A DNA stretch of 24,720 nucleotides from contig DFDL01000063.1 of assembly GCA_002367715.1 (NCBI GenBank), positions 1 to 24,720 on the forward strand, read 5' to 3'. The stretch comes from Actinobacteria bacterium UBA3028 (GTDB taxonomy: Bacteria; Actinomycetota; Actinomycetes; Nanopelagicales; Nanopelagicaceae). Positions 7,356 to 16,020 of the stretch are shown piece after piece. A program made the translations under genes and the position numbers. The stretch's first letter is position 1; every line of letters begins with the position of its first letter. The notes below the pieces were generated by a model. That model was not told the DNA's origin, ran no database searches, and was given only the letters and a program-made list of their open reading frames with translations.

Positions 7356-9512
7356 CTAAATATCGAAGCGATCTGCGTTCATTACCTTTGTCCAGGCAGC
7401 GATGAAGTCGACTACAAACTTCTCTTTGCTGTCATCTTGGGCATATACCTCAGCATATGCTCGAAGAATTGAGTTTGAGCCAAAGACCAAATCAACGCGG
7501 CTTGCGGTGAACTTAACTGCTTCGGTTTGGCGGTTGCGAATATTATAAAGATTGTCCCCTGATGGTTCCCAGACATAATTCATATCAGTTAACGTCGTGA
7601 AGAAATCTGTAGTAAGCGCGCCTTCGCGTTCGGTAAAGACACCTAGCTTTGTTCCGCCATAGTTGGTTCCAATAACTCGCATGCCGCCAACTAGCACTGT
7701 CATCTCATGAGCTGTGAGGCCCATCAACTGTGTGCGATCTAGCATCAACTCTTCTGCGCTAATTGTGTAATTCTTCTTTAGCCAGTTGCGATAACCGTCA
7801 TGAATCGGCTCTAGTGGCTCAAAAGATTGGACATCGGTCTGCTCTTGAGTCGCATCACCACGACCAGGAGTAAATGGAACTTTGTGGTCAAAGCCAGCGG
7901 CCTTAACTGCTCTCTCAACACCGACATTTCCAGCTAACACAATTACATCTGCGAGGCTTGCGCCACTTGAATTTGCAATTGGTTCAAGTGCGGCGAGCAC
8001 GCGATTTAAGCGCTCTGGCTCGTTACCTTGCCAATCTCGCTGCGGGGCAAGGCGAATTCGAGCTCCATTTGCGCCACCTCGTAGATCTGAGCCGCGAAAT
8101 GTGCGAGCGCTATCCCAAGCAGTTGAGACTAAATCTGAAATTGAGAGGTTTGTAGCAGCAATCTGCGCCTTAACATCTTCAACTTTGTAATCTCTCTTGC
8201 CTGCAGGAGTTGGATCTTGCCAAATTAACTCTTCAGCAGGAACATCAGGTCCAAAGTAACGAGCCTTTGGTCCGAGGTCACGGTGGGTTAACTTAAACCA
8301 GGCCCGGGCGAATACTTCACTGAAATAATCTGGATCCTTATGAAACTTCTTAGAAATTTCAAGATAGACCGGATCTTTAATCATCGCCATATCTGCATCT
8401 GTCATCATTGGGTTATAACGAATTGATGGATCTTCAACATCGACAGGCTTATCTTCCTCTTTGATGTTGATTGGCTCCCACTGATTTGCGCCAGCCGGTG
8501 ACTTTTTTAGCTCCCATTCGTGGCCAAATAGCATATTGAAATATCCGTTATCCCACTTAGTTGGATGCGTAGTCCAAGCACCTTCAATGCCGCTAGATAC
8601 CGTATCGCGTCCAATGCTTCGAGTGGTGTGGTTCATCCAACCTAATCCGCCCTCAGAAATATCTGCGCCTTCAGGTGCAGAACCAAGTAGCGCAGCACTT
8701 CCATTTCCATGCGACTTGCCGACTGTGTGTCCACCAGCAGTTAGAGCAACAGTCTCTTCATCATTCATCGCCATGCGGGCAAAAGTCTCGCGAACTTGTC
8801 CCGCGGTTTTAAGCGGATCTGGAACACCATTTACGCCCTCTGGATTTACATAGATAAGACCCATCTGTACTGCCGCTAATGGGTTCTCCATTGTTGATGG
8901 ATCGCTTAAATCACCATAGCGAGAATCACTTGGTGCAAGCCACTCTTTCTCTGAGCCCCAATAAATATCAATCTCTGGGTGCCAGATATCTGCGCGTCCA
9001 AAGCTAAAGCCAAAGGTCTTTAGACCCATAGATTCGTAGGCAATTGTTCCGGCATAAACGAGTAAGTCTGCCCAACTAACACTGTTGCCGTACTTCTTTT
9101 TAATTGGCCATAGAAGACGTCGAGCTTTATCAAGATTTACGTTATCTGGAAATGAGTTAAGTGGCGCGAATCTTTGGTTACCAGTTCCGCCGCCGCCACG
9201 TCCATCGGCAGTGCGATAGGTACCAGCAGCGTGCCATGAGAGGCGAATCATTAATCCACCGTAATGTCCCCAGTCCGCTGGCCACCATGGTTGGCTATCG
9301 GTCATCAGTGCGTGCAGATCTTTCTTGAGCGCGCCAACATCTAGCTTCTTGAGCTCTTCTTGATAATTGAAATCCTTGCCAAGCGGATTGGTCTTAGTGT
9401 CGTGCTGGTGCAAAATATCTAGATTCAGTGCGTTAGGCCACCAATCCATATTGGATGCTCCAACATTTGTTAGCCCGCCATGAACTACAGGACATTTGGC
9501 TGAATCTGACAC
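7356..9512 (-). CDS. katG: Bifunctional catalase-peroxidase
   Basis: This heme enzyme breaks down hydrogen peroxide with both catalase and peroxidase activity. It has 718 residues with both the active N-terminal and the structural C-terminal peroxidase-like domains. Distal residues are Arg90, Trp93 and His94 in RLSWHAAGTYR; the proximal heme ligand is His262 in TAGGHTVGKSHG. The residues that form the KatG-specific Met-Tyr-Trp crosslink are all present as Trp93, Tyr221 and Met247, so full catalase activity is expected. Translation starts at GTG 9512, supported by GGGAGG seven bases upstream (minus strand 9525-9520). No furA-like repressor gene lies next to it. Confidence 0.98.
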   Translation of the reverse strand: MSDSAKCPVVHGGLTNVGASNMDWWPNALNLDILHQHDTKTNPLGKDFNYQEELKKLDVGALKKDLHALMTDSQPWWPADWGHYGGLMIRLSWHAAGTYRTADGRGGGGTGNQRFAPLNSFPDNVNLDKARRLLWPIKKKYGNSVSWADLLVYAGTIAYESMGLKTFGFSFGRADIWHPEIDIYWGSEKEWLAPSDSRYGDLSDPSTMENPLAAVQMGLIYVNPEGVNGVPDPLKTAGQVRETFARMAMNDEETVALTAGGHTVGKSHGNGSAALLGSAPEGADISEGGLGWMNHTTRSIGRDTVSSGIEGAWTTHPTKWDNGYFNMLFGHEWELKKSPAGANQWEPINIKEEDKPVDVEDPSIRYNPMMTDADMAMIKDPVYLEISKKFHKDPDYFSEVFARAWFKLTHRDLGPKARYFGPDVPAEELIWQDPTPAGKRDYKVEDVKAQIAATNLSISDLVSTAWDSARTFRGSDLRGGANGARIRLAPQRDWQGNEPERLNRVLAALEPIANSSGASLADVIVLAGNVGVERAVKAAGFDHKVPFTPGRGDATQEQTDVQSFEPLEPIHDGYRNWLKKNYTISAEELMLDRTQLMGLTAHEMTVLVGGMRVIGTNYGGTKLGVFTEREGALTTDFFTTLTDMNYVWEPSGDNLYNIRNRQTEAVKFTASRVDLVFGSNSILRAYAEVYAQDDSKEKFVVDFIAAWTKVMNADRFDI

Positions 9513-9570
9513 TGAACTACCTCCCGATGAATATCGAATTAACTCCCGAAATCATATCTTCTTTCAAATC

Positions 9571-9585
9571 CAAGTGACTTGTCAA
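9571..9585 (-). promoter_or_regulatory. Possible control region of katG: TTGACA box and small dyad
   Basis: Upstream of katG the minus strand carries a perfect TTGACA (9585-9580) partly overlapping the short dyad CAAG-TCA-CTTG (9581-9571). The best -10 candidate (TATGAT) is 23 bases from TTGACA, which is too far for a standard promoter, so the true promoter may use another box. Evidence is weak. Confidence 0.3.
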
Positions 9586-9642
9586 AAAAGCAGTACTAGC
9601 AAGTTTCAGCATGGCTCTAATTGGGTTTAAAAGGTTAAAGAG

Positions 9643-10809
9643 CTATTTGCTTAGGAATGTACGATGTTTAGCCAACGAAGCTAAAACTCTCTCTACATCT
9701 TCATAGTTATTGTAAAAATGTGGAGAAATCCGAACATTGCCATCTCTGCAAGAAGTAATTACCTTCTCGCCCTCTAGGGCAGATACATGAGCGTTCTCGT
9801 TATTTGATGCAACGGCAATCATCGCCCCATGGTTACTCTTTTTGGCTGGCGTTACGACTCTTCCGCCCATTGCTTCTATTCCCTCACGAAGTTGATCGTG
9901 TAACGGTGAGACATATTCATAAATATTCTCAACGCCAATCTCAAGTAGTAACTCAAGGCCGGCAGCTGCTGGATAAAGGGAGGGAATGGCGGGCGTTCCA
10001 GATTCGAAACGTCGGGCCTCTTTGGCAGGATCGTATCCATGGATATCCATTGCAAAAATATCACGCGCAGCAAACCATCCTGTATTCACTGGAATAAGGT
10101 TTTGTGTTGTTGAGTGACGGGCAAATAAAAATCCGACTCCTGGTGCTCCAAGCATATATTTGAGCACACCTCCGACTAAAAAGTCAGTCTTCAGCGAACT
10201 TAAATCAATCGGAACTGCCCCAACTCCTTGATATGCATCTACAAGTACTAGGGCTCCCTTCTTGTGTGCTGCCTCAATTATTGGTTCTAATTCTGTGAGA
10301 GTTCCATTTCGGAAACAGACTTGAGTTACCGAAACAATTAAAGTTTCATCATCAATTGCGTCTATTAGGGCTGCAACATCTACCGTTAAATCCGGCTTGC
10401 TTGGTACATGCAATACCCTCGCTCCGCGACGTTCTTGCGCATGCCAAATTTGACCAATTGTAGGGAATTCATTCTCAGTCGTCACAATTTTATTTCGCTT
10501 CTGAGTGTAATCAAAGCATGAGGCAATCGAACTTACAGCTGCTGAAGCTGATGTGGTAACAGCTATTTCGCTCGGTTCTACTTTAAAAACTTGCCCTAGT
10601 AAATTACGCACCTTCTCTTGATGTCCTGCCCAGTCTCCCCACGCCGAACCATTTACCTCTAAAGTCTTCAAATAATAATCGAAGCTGAGGCGGACGCGAT
10701 CTGCAAGTGCGCCCTGGGAGCAAGAGTTCATATAAGTGAGGTTATTAAAGACAGTAAATTGATCTCTATATTCTGCCGAAAGATCTCTGACCGATTTAGT
10801 AAGTTCCAA
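9643..10809 (-). CDS. Class V aminotransferase-fold PLP enzyme
   Basis: A 388-residue pyridoxal-phosphate enzyme of the fold-type I class V group (cysteine desulfurase, isopenicillin-N epimerase, kynureninase and relatives). The Schiff-base lysine is probably Lys217 in GGVLKYMLGAPGVGF. Asp191 in VLVDAYQGVGAVP would contact the PLP ring nitrogen, and Gln194 stacks nearby. It lacks an obvious mobile catalytic Cys loop near the C-terminus, so a cysteine desulfurase role is not supported; lyase, epimerase or aminotransferase activity is possible. The only usable start is TTG 10809, since an in-frame stop lies upstream and no other start codon intervenes. A GGGG tract eight bases before it may act as SD. 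Confidence 0.8.
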   Translation of the reverse strand: MELTKSVRDLSAEYRDQFTVFNNLTYMNSCSQGALADRVRLSFDYYLKTLEVNGSAWGDWAGHQEKVRNLLGQVFKVEPSEIAVTTSASAAVSSIASCFDYTQKRNKIVTTENEFPTIGQIWHAQERRGARVLHVPSKPDLTVDVAALIDAIDDETLIVSVTQVCFRNGTLTELEPIIEAAHKKGALVLVDAYQGVGAVPIDLSSLKTDFLVGGVLKYMLGAPGVGFLFARHSTTQNLIPVNTGWFAARDIFAMDIHGYDPAKEARRFESGTPAIPSLYPAAAGLELLLEIGVENIYEYVSPLHDQLREGIEAMGGRVVTPAKKSNHGAMIAVASNNENAHVSALEGEKVITSCRDGNVRISPHFYNNYEDVERVLASLAKHRTFLSK

Positions 10810-10890
10810 GTTGACTACCCCACAATTCTTGATCCGCTATAAATACAAGTTCCTCTTAGTTAAATACTATCTGAATCACCCAGAAATAAC

Positions 10891-10918
10891 TTAGGCCCCG
10901 GGAATTCCCGAGGCCTAA
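10891..10918 (-). terminator. Terminator-like hairpin downstream of livJ
   Basis: TTAGGCC (10891-10897) pairs with GGCCTAA (10912-10918). Inside, CGGG pairs with CCCG around an AATT loop, with a single C/A mismatch between the two stem parts. It sits 17 bases past the livJ stop codon. The following minus-strand sequence is only moderately T-rich. It may also insulate the class V enzyme gene from liv transcription. Confidence 0.7.
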
Positions 10919-10934
10919 ATTACTTAGCTATTGA

Positions 10935-12182
10935 TTAGAACCGAACGTCTTCACCATCTTTTGAACTGAGCTTTCCATTGGCGTCAATGCTGAACACACG
11001 GAATAGTGCACCGCTTGAATCGCCATTCTCATCGAACTTAGCTGTAGTCCAAGCGCCTTGGTAGGCGAAGTCTTTGCCAGCTGCTGCAGCTTTTATGGCT
11101 GCTTTCATTTTAGTCCAAGGAATATTCTTTCCGCCATTGCTTCCTGAAACAGCGCGCAGGCTCTTGGAGATATCTGAAGCCTTTGTGCTCTTTGCATGAA
11201 TTGCTGCAAGGCAGAGAAGAGCAGTTGCGTCGTAGCCTGAAGCATCAACAAAGGTTTCCTTTGTGTCTGGCTTTGCAGCTTTACGCTTTGCCTTCCATGA
11301 ATCAGATTTGACACCAATTGACTTAGCGGCTGTTCCACGTGCTCCAGCCATAATATCTACACCAATTGTTTCAATTACAGCTTCGTCGTACATGGCTTCA
11401 GTAAAGAATGTCTTCTTTGCATCCCATTTGCCAGTACGTACTAGAGCAGGACCTACCTTGGCGAAAGTATCTGGGAAATCAATTATTACCCATGCATCTG
11501 GATCACCTTCGGTGACTGCCTTTGCCTCAGAGTCAAATGTTGCATTCTCTGGGTTCCAAAGTATTTTACGGCCAATATCTCCGCCAGCCTTTACCCATTC
11601 ATTTGTTACTACGTTAGCAAGCGCAGTTCCAAATGAATCGTTACGAGCACCAATATTGATTGTTAATCCCTTGCCAATAGCTTTGATTAGGGCTGCAACA
11701 ATTACTTTGCCCTGGAAAGCATCAGATGGATAGGTACGGAAAAGTAAATCCTTATCCTTAAACTTTGTAATATCTGGACTTGAAGCTGCTGTTGCAATCA
11801 TTACAACATTATTTGGCACTGTTACTGACTGAGCGGCTGAAACAGTCGAACCTGAAGTTAGTGGTCCCACAATTGCATGTACCTTGTTGCTCTTTACCAA
11901 TTTAGTAGCGGCTTCTACAGCAAGTGCTGGTGTTGCTTGATCATCTTCAGAAGCAACAATTTTGCATGAACCGGCTACCTTCGCCTTCTTCATTGCTTTT
12001 GTAACTGACTCAGCGGCAAATTCAGCAGCTGTTGTTAATCCGATACCGTAATCAGCATTTCCACCAGTTAATGGATGGATGGTACCGATTTTAAGATCTA
12101 CTCCAGCTGCATTTGCTGGGAGCGAACTGAAAACCATTGCAGCAGTAATTCCTACTGCAAAAATACTTCTTTTTGCTTTCAT
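10935..12182 (-). CDS. livJ: Branched-chain amino acid ABC transporter substrate-binding protein (LivJ-like)
   Basis: A 415-residue periplasmic-binding-protein fold of the Leu/Ile/Val receptor type (family 4 solute-binding protein). The N-terminus is a signal peptide (Lys/Arg start, hydrophobic core, ANA-A cleavage site near residue 26), followed by DLKIGTIHPLTGG, the usual first strand of the domain. There is no lipobox Cys at the cleavage site, which is unusual for an actinobacterial binding protein. The ligand may be branched-chain amino acids, other amino acids, amides or urea; sequence alone does not decide. AGGGG five bases before ATG 12182 is a clear SD. It is the last gene of the liv cluster, separated from livF by 189 bp, so it may have its own promoter. 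Confidence 0.92.
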   Translation of the reverse strand: MKAKRSIFAVGITAAMVFSSLPANAAGVDLKIGTIHPLTGGNADYGIGLTTAAEFAAESVTKAMKKAKVAGSCKIVASEDDQATPALAVEAATKLVKSNKVHAIVGPLTSGSTVSAAQSVTVPNNVVMIATAASSPDITKFKDKDLLFRTYPSDAFQGKVIVAALIKAIGKGLTINIGARNDSFGTALANVVTNEWVKAGGDIGRKILWNPENATFDSEAKAVTEGDPDAWVIIDFPDTFAKVGPALVRTGKWDAKKTFFTEAMYDEAVIETIGVDIMAGARGTAAKSIGVKSDSWKAKRKAAKPDTKETFVDASGYDATALLCLAAIHAKSTKASDISKSLRAVSGSNGGKNIPWTKMKAAIKAAAAGKDFAYQGAWTTAKFDENGDSSGALFRVFSIDANGKLSSKDGEDVRF

Positions 12183-12371
12183 AGTTTCCCCTTTAGTTTA
12201 CTCAGCCTAAAAAGACTAAGCTTTGTGAGACCAACTCTAGAATAATAACCAGTACCTTTCAAATTCGCTAGGGCATACGCAATGCCTTTAAAATTCTAAA
12301 TGCTTATAGTTGAGGGTAATTAATACTGTCCTGGGCTCAAATTCGTAGAGATTTATAACAAATTGTGATAA
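12183..12371 (-). other. livF-livJ intergenic region
   Basis: This 189-bp AT-rich gap holds the livJ ribosome binding site (12188-12192) and a small hairpin, GGCAT-ACGCA-ATGCC, near its middle. Minus-strand TATAAG and TATTAAT-like sequences could serve as -10 boxes, but none has a good -35 partner. No ORF is supported. Such a gap often allows higher expression of the binding protein than of the membrane and ATPase subunits; that is inference. Confidence 0.4.
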
Positions 12372-13115
12372 TTATTTTCGACCTAAATAGATACCGACAA
12401 TTTCTGGGTCATCGGCCAATTTTCGTCCATCACCCTCATGTCTATTTCGCCCCATATCTAATACATACCCATAGTCTGAGATATCGAGCGCGCGCCTGGC
12501 ATTCTGTTCCACCATCAAAATTGTCACACCACTTTGATTGATCTTCACCAGCTCATCGAAGAGTTCATCGACTAGTGCTGGGGCCAATCCTGCAGATGGT
12601 TCATCAAGTAGTAAGACATCCGGCGCCGACATCAAAGCCCTCGCCATAGCGAGCATCTGGCGCTGCCCTCCGGAAAGAGTTCCAGCACGACTTTTAGCGC
12701 GGTTAGCTAAATCAGGATATCTCTGAAACATTTCAGATTTTAAGTCTTCCATTTTGCGATTCGCATAATCAACATATCCAACTTCAAGATTTTCTTCAAT
12801 GCTTAACGCCGGAAAAATATTTTCAATCTGAGGAACATATCCAATTCCAATTTTAGAGAGGTTGTGAGGTTTAGAAGTTAAGACATTTCTAATATTGCCA
12901 TCTTTATTAATAGTGACTGATCCAGCTGTGACTTTTGCGATGCCATAAATTGACTTTAAAATTGTGGATTTTCCGGCACCATTTGGGCCAACTATCGTCA
13001 CGATAGACTTTTCTGGAACTTTTATACTTACGCCATTTAAAATTTGCACATCACCATAACCGCCTTGCAAATTTTCGATTGTAAGCAGAATCTTATTTGA
13101 GGATTTATCGCTCAC
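12372..13115 (-). CDS. livF: Branched-chain amino acid ABC transporter ATPase (LivF-like)
   Basis: A 247-residue ABC ATPase. Walker A GPNGAGKST is at residues 43-51, the signature LSGGQRQ is mid-protein, and Walker B is VLLLDEPSAGLAP. The LEIGY-like family segment and the C-terminal IYLGRK ending are typical of LivF. It starts at GTG 13115, overlapping the livG stop as GTGA, with GGAG upstream. With LivG it forms the ATPase heterodimer energising uptake through LivH and LivM. Confidence 0.95.
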   Translation of the reverse strand: MSDKSSNKILLTIENLQGGYGDVQILNGVSIKVPEKSIVTIVGPNGAGKSTILKSIYGIAKVTAGSVTINKDGNIRNVLTSKPHNLSKIGIGYVPQIENIFPALSIEENLEVGYVDYANRKMEDLKSEMFQRYPDLANRAKSRAGTLSGGQRQMLAMARALMSAPDVLLLDEPSAGLAPALVDELFDELVKINQSGVTILMVEQNARRALDISDYGYVLDMGRNRHEGDGRKLADDPEIVGIYLGRK

Positions 13116-13939
13116 TTAGCGCCTCTCCTTCTAGAGCCGAGATAGGCATCGATTACAACTTCACTCTCATAAATTGAATTAGGCAGCCCATCGGCGATGA
13201 TTTTTCCTTCAGCCATGACAATTACTCTGTCCGAAATTCGCATTACAGTCTCTAAGTCGTGCTCAATCAAGAGAAATGTCATCTCTTGATCTTTCCTAAG
13301 TTCTTCTAAAACATTGAGCAGTTTCTCGACTAAAGTTGGATTTACGCCAGCAAATGGTTCATCTAATAGAAGAAGTGAAGGTTTTGTCATAAGTGCTCGA
13401 GATAAATCAAGAAGCTTGCGTTGTCCACCTGAAAGTATCCCAGCAAATTCATCTGCAAACTTGGTGAGCCCTACCTGCTCTAAGCGTCGCATCGCCTCTT
13501 CTCTTGACTTAGATTCAAATGAACTTCTAGCTCTAGGATTTAAAAATCCTCTCAAGTTATCTCCTGGATTACCTTGAACCGCCATCATTAAATTTTCGGC
13601 CACTGTCAGGCGCCTAATAACTTTCGCGCCCTGAAAAGTCCTTACCAATCCCTTCTGGGCAATTTTGTGTATATGAATATCTTGAAGCGCCTCGCCCCTA
13701 AAAATTATCTCCCCAGCATCAACCTTATTAATTCCACTAATCAAGTTGAAGAGTGAGGTCTTGCCAGCTCCATTAGGACCAATTATCGATGTAAATGAAT
13801 TTTCTGTGAGGCCAAAACTCACTCCCCGGACTGGCTGTACTCCACCAAAACTAACGGAGATGTCCTTAACTTCTAGGATGTGCTCATTGGAAGAATTTTT
13901 AGAAATACTCTCTGTTCTAGCGATTAATTTTTTCATCAT
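13112..13939 (-). CDS. livG: Branched-chain amino acid ABC transporter ATPase (LivG-like)
   Basis: A 275-residue ABC ATPase with Walker A GPNGAGKTS, signature LSGGQRK and Walker B LLLLDEPFAGVNP. The insertion before the signature (about residues 120-150) is typical of LivG, and the IYESEVVIDAYLG C-terminus is diagnostic. About 20 extra N-terminal residues precede the ABC domain. Two adjacent ATG codons (13939 and 13936) are possible starts; GGAG lies just before them. It overlaps livM by one base (TAATG) and livF by four, indicating translational coupling. Confidence 0.95.
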   Translation of the reverse strand: MMKKLIARTESISKNSSNEHILEVKDISVSFGGVQPVRGVSFGLTENSFTSIIGPNGAGKTSLFNLISGINKVDAGEIIFRGEALQDIHIHKIAQKGLVRTFQGAKVIRRLTVAENLMMAVQGNPGDNLRGFLNPRARSSFESKSREEAMRRLEQVGLTKFADEFAGILSGGQRKLLDLSRALMTKPSLLLLDEPFAGVNPTLVEKLLNVLEELRKDQEMTFLLIEHDLETVMRISDRVIVMAEGKIIADGLPNSIYESEVVIDAYLGSRRRGAK

Positions 13940-14919
13940 TACTCCAGAACCATCTCTTCACGCTTACCGAAGAAACCCTGAGGCCGCTTGAGCATAAGTA
14001 GAACAATTACTAGTCCAATTAGGAACACTCTCAGATATGCGCGCTCTGGTGAGGAGAGAAGTGAAAGCGGCCAGAAATCTAAGAATCTTGTAGCTCCATA
14101 TAGGAAGCCAAAGAAGATTGAAGCAAAAATAAGTCCCTTAACTCGGGTTGCGCCAGCAAGAATCAGAATCATCCAGCCATAGAAAGTAACAATTCGAAGG
14201 AAGTCTTCTGGTGCCAGCAGCATAAATTGCAACGCCCAAAATATTCCAGCAATTCCACCAAAAACAGATCCGATGATTAGAGTCTGTAATCTAAATCGAA
14301 ATACATTTTTTCCCAAGGATCTAGGAACATCATCATCCTCACGAGTCGCTCGGAGCACTCTTGCCCATGAGGTCTGTTGAAGCCGGGATGAAATCCAGAT
14401 AAATAAGAATAGAAATGGCCATACAACGAGAACCATCGCCAGATCCCTAGATGCCTCGTCGCCAATTAGGGGATAAAGACGGTCTTGGATCCATGTCAAA
14501 ATCACATCAGGTTCGGTGGTATAACTTGAAAATCCTGACTCCGAAGGTATTGCAAGAGTTCCTTGAGTTCCACCCGTAACGCTATCGGAGTTAAGAATCC
14601 AGTAGCGAGTTATTTCTGCAAAGGCGATGCTCGCAATTGCAAAATAATCTCCACTTAATCTAAGAGTAGTGAGACCTAATAGTGCTCCGAGTAGCGCCGC
14701 AAGTGCCACACCAATAAAAGCTGCCCACCAAAAACTCCACTGATACTTAATCACCAATACCGCAATCGTATATCCCGATATCGCCATCATTCCTACATGG
14801 CCAAAATTCATTACCCCACCAACTCCATATTGAATCTGAAGTCCAAGTGAAAAAATTCCATAAATTCCAGCCAGTGCTAAGACGAATACCCAGAACCCTG
14901 GTTGCAGAAAAACTGACAT
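13939..14919 (-). CDS. livM: Branched-chain amino acid ABC transporter permease (LivM-like)
   Basis: A 326-residue polytopic inner-membrane permease. Features of LivM are the early GVGGVMNFGHVGMMAISGYT segment, LRLSGDYFAIASIAFAEI, and the cytoplasmic RVLRATREDDDVPRSLGKN loop that docks on the ATPase. It forms the heteromeric channel with LivH. The ATG at 14919 is two bases after the livH stop, with AAAGGT upstream as SD. Its stop overlaps the livG start. Confidence 0.94.
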   Translation of the reverse strand: MSVFLQPGFWVFVLALAGIYGIFSLGLQIQYGVGGVMNFGHVGMMAISGYTIAVLVIKYQWSFWWAAFIGVALAALLGALLGLTTLRLSGDYFAIASIAFAEITRYWILNSDSVTGGTQGTLAIPSESGFSSYTTEPDVILTWIQDRLYPLIGDEASRDLAMVLVVWPFLFLFIWISSRLQQTSWARVLRATREDDDVPRSLGKNVFRFRLQTLIIGSVFGGIAGIFWALQFMLLAPEDFLRIVTFYGWMILILAGATRVKGLIFASIFFGFLYGATRFLDFWPLSLLSSPERAYLRVFLIGLVIVLLMLKRPQGFFGKREEMVLE

Positions 14920-14921
14920 TC

Positions 14922-15815
14922 TTAGACCTTTCTCGCTCTATACCCGAAAATACCTTCGGGCTTGAAGAGAAGAACTAGAACCAGGGCAGCGAATGCCACT
15001 ACGGGTTTGTAATTACTTGGCACCCCACCAAAGAAAATACCTAGCTGTGAAAGCTCCATGAATAAACCAAGTAACAGTCCACCAAGAAGTGCTCCGTAAG
15101 CATCTCCAATTGTTCCAAGTACTACTGCAGCAAAAAATGATAGGAGAAGTGATTCACCCATGGCGTTATTGAATTGACCTTGGACAAGTCCTTGAAATAC
15201 TCCGGCAAGTGAACCAAGTGCGCCAGAAATTAACCAGGTGGCGACAACAACTCGATCAACATTAATTCCAGATACGGCTGCGAGAGAGGGATTATTTGCA
15301 TATGCCCGCATATCTTTTCCAATTCTTGCCTTTGCCATGAAGAGAGCGATCGTAATTATTGAGGCAGTTGCAAATATCAAAACTATCAATTGTGTATGAG
15401 CAATACGGGCGCCGAAGAAATCATATGTTTTCAAGATATCAACGTTGAATTTACGTACTTGAGTACCAAATAAGTATTGGATAACTGGTCTCAGCATTAG
15501 TGCGACGCCAGTTGCGACTAAGAAAAGAGCTAATGTTCCTGCCTTATTTCTTCTGAGTTTGCGCCAGAGAACTAATTCCAAGAACCAACTTATGCCCATT
15601 CCAGCTAACATTGAAATAAGAATTGAGAGTACAAAATTTAACTCAAGCGTTACGCTGAAATAATATGTAATAAATGCGCCAAGAGTTAAAAAATCACCGG
15701 CAGCAAAATTAACCAGGCGAAGTACGCTATATACAAGTGAAATCCCAACAGCCGCTATCGCAAAAATAGAACCAGCTACTAGTCCGTTGAATAGGTACTG
15801 AATAAGGTCAGTCAT
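14922..15815 (-). CDS. livH: Branched-chain amino acid ABC transporter permease (LivH-like)
   Basis: A 297-residue permease and the first gene of livHMGF(J). Typical elements are LFNGLVAGSIFAIAAVGISLVYSVLRLVNFA near the start, the RAYANNPSLAAVSGINVDRV docking loop, and the C-terminal KPEGIFGYR. A frame opening at TTG 15845 would add ten residues. ATG 15815 is preferred because AAAAGGGGAAG, a good SD, lies between the two, and it restores the standard LivH N-terminus. Confidence 0.94.
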   Translation of the reverse strand: MTDLIQYLFNGLVAGSIFAIAAVGISLVYSVLRLVNFAAGDFLTLGAFITYYFSVTLELNFVLSILISMLAGMGISWFLELVLWRKLRRNKAGTLALFLVATGVALMLRPVIQYLFGTQVRKFNVDILKTYDFFGARIAHTQLIVLIFATASIITIALFMAKARIGKDMRAYANNPSLAAVSGINVDRVVVATWLISGALGSLAGVFQGLVQGQFNNAMGESLLLSFFAAVVLGTIGDAYGALLGGLLLGLFMELSQLGIFFGGVPSNYKPVVAFAALVLVLLFKPEGIFGYRARKV

Positions 15816-16020
15816 AGCGATATAACTTCCCCTTTTTACTCTCAAATAAAATCCTGTTAGCCCTAGATTAAGCCGAAACAGAGATTACCCAAAATCACTT
15901 GGGCGCACAACGAAAACTCCGGTACAAATCTAGAATTTTTGGGTCAAATTGAGGTGCAAACTTCCGAAAATGACGATAGTCACGAAAACGTTATATTGAA
16001 TTAAAACGATATAAGCCCGA
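15816..16020 (-). other. sulP-livH intergenic region
   Basis: About 205 bp between the sulP stop and the livH start, both on the minus strand. It includes the livH SD (around 15829-15837) and a weak 5-bp hairpin CCCAA/TTGGG at 15888-15903 that might mark the sulP transcript end. No strong intrinsic terminator, promoter or ORF stands out. The livH promoter must lie here if livH is not read through from sulP. Confidence 0.4.

Noticed and set aside
7326..9577. 12-bp inverted match TCACTTGGATTT flanking katG (7326-7337 and 9566-9577)
   Set aside because: Many 12-bp matches are expected by chance among all position pairs in a window this size, and there is no transposase or target duplication.
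9553..9585. Standard promoter for katG using TTGACA and TATGAT
   Set aside because: The spacing is 23 bases, outside the normal range, so I list the region only as possible control sequence.
9643..10809. Class V enzyme as a cysteine desulfurase feeding the sulfur module
   Set aside because: No catalytic Cys loop is evident, and it is separated from the sulfur genes by the whole liv cluster.
11263..11733. 156-codon open frame on the plus strand inside livJ
   Set aside because: It is antisense to a clear LivJ coding region and its product resembles no family; it follows from the codon bias of the real gene.
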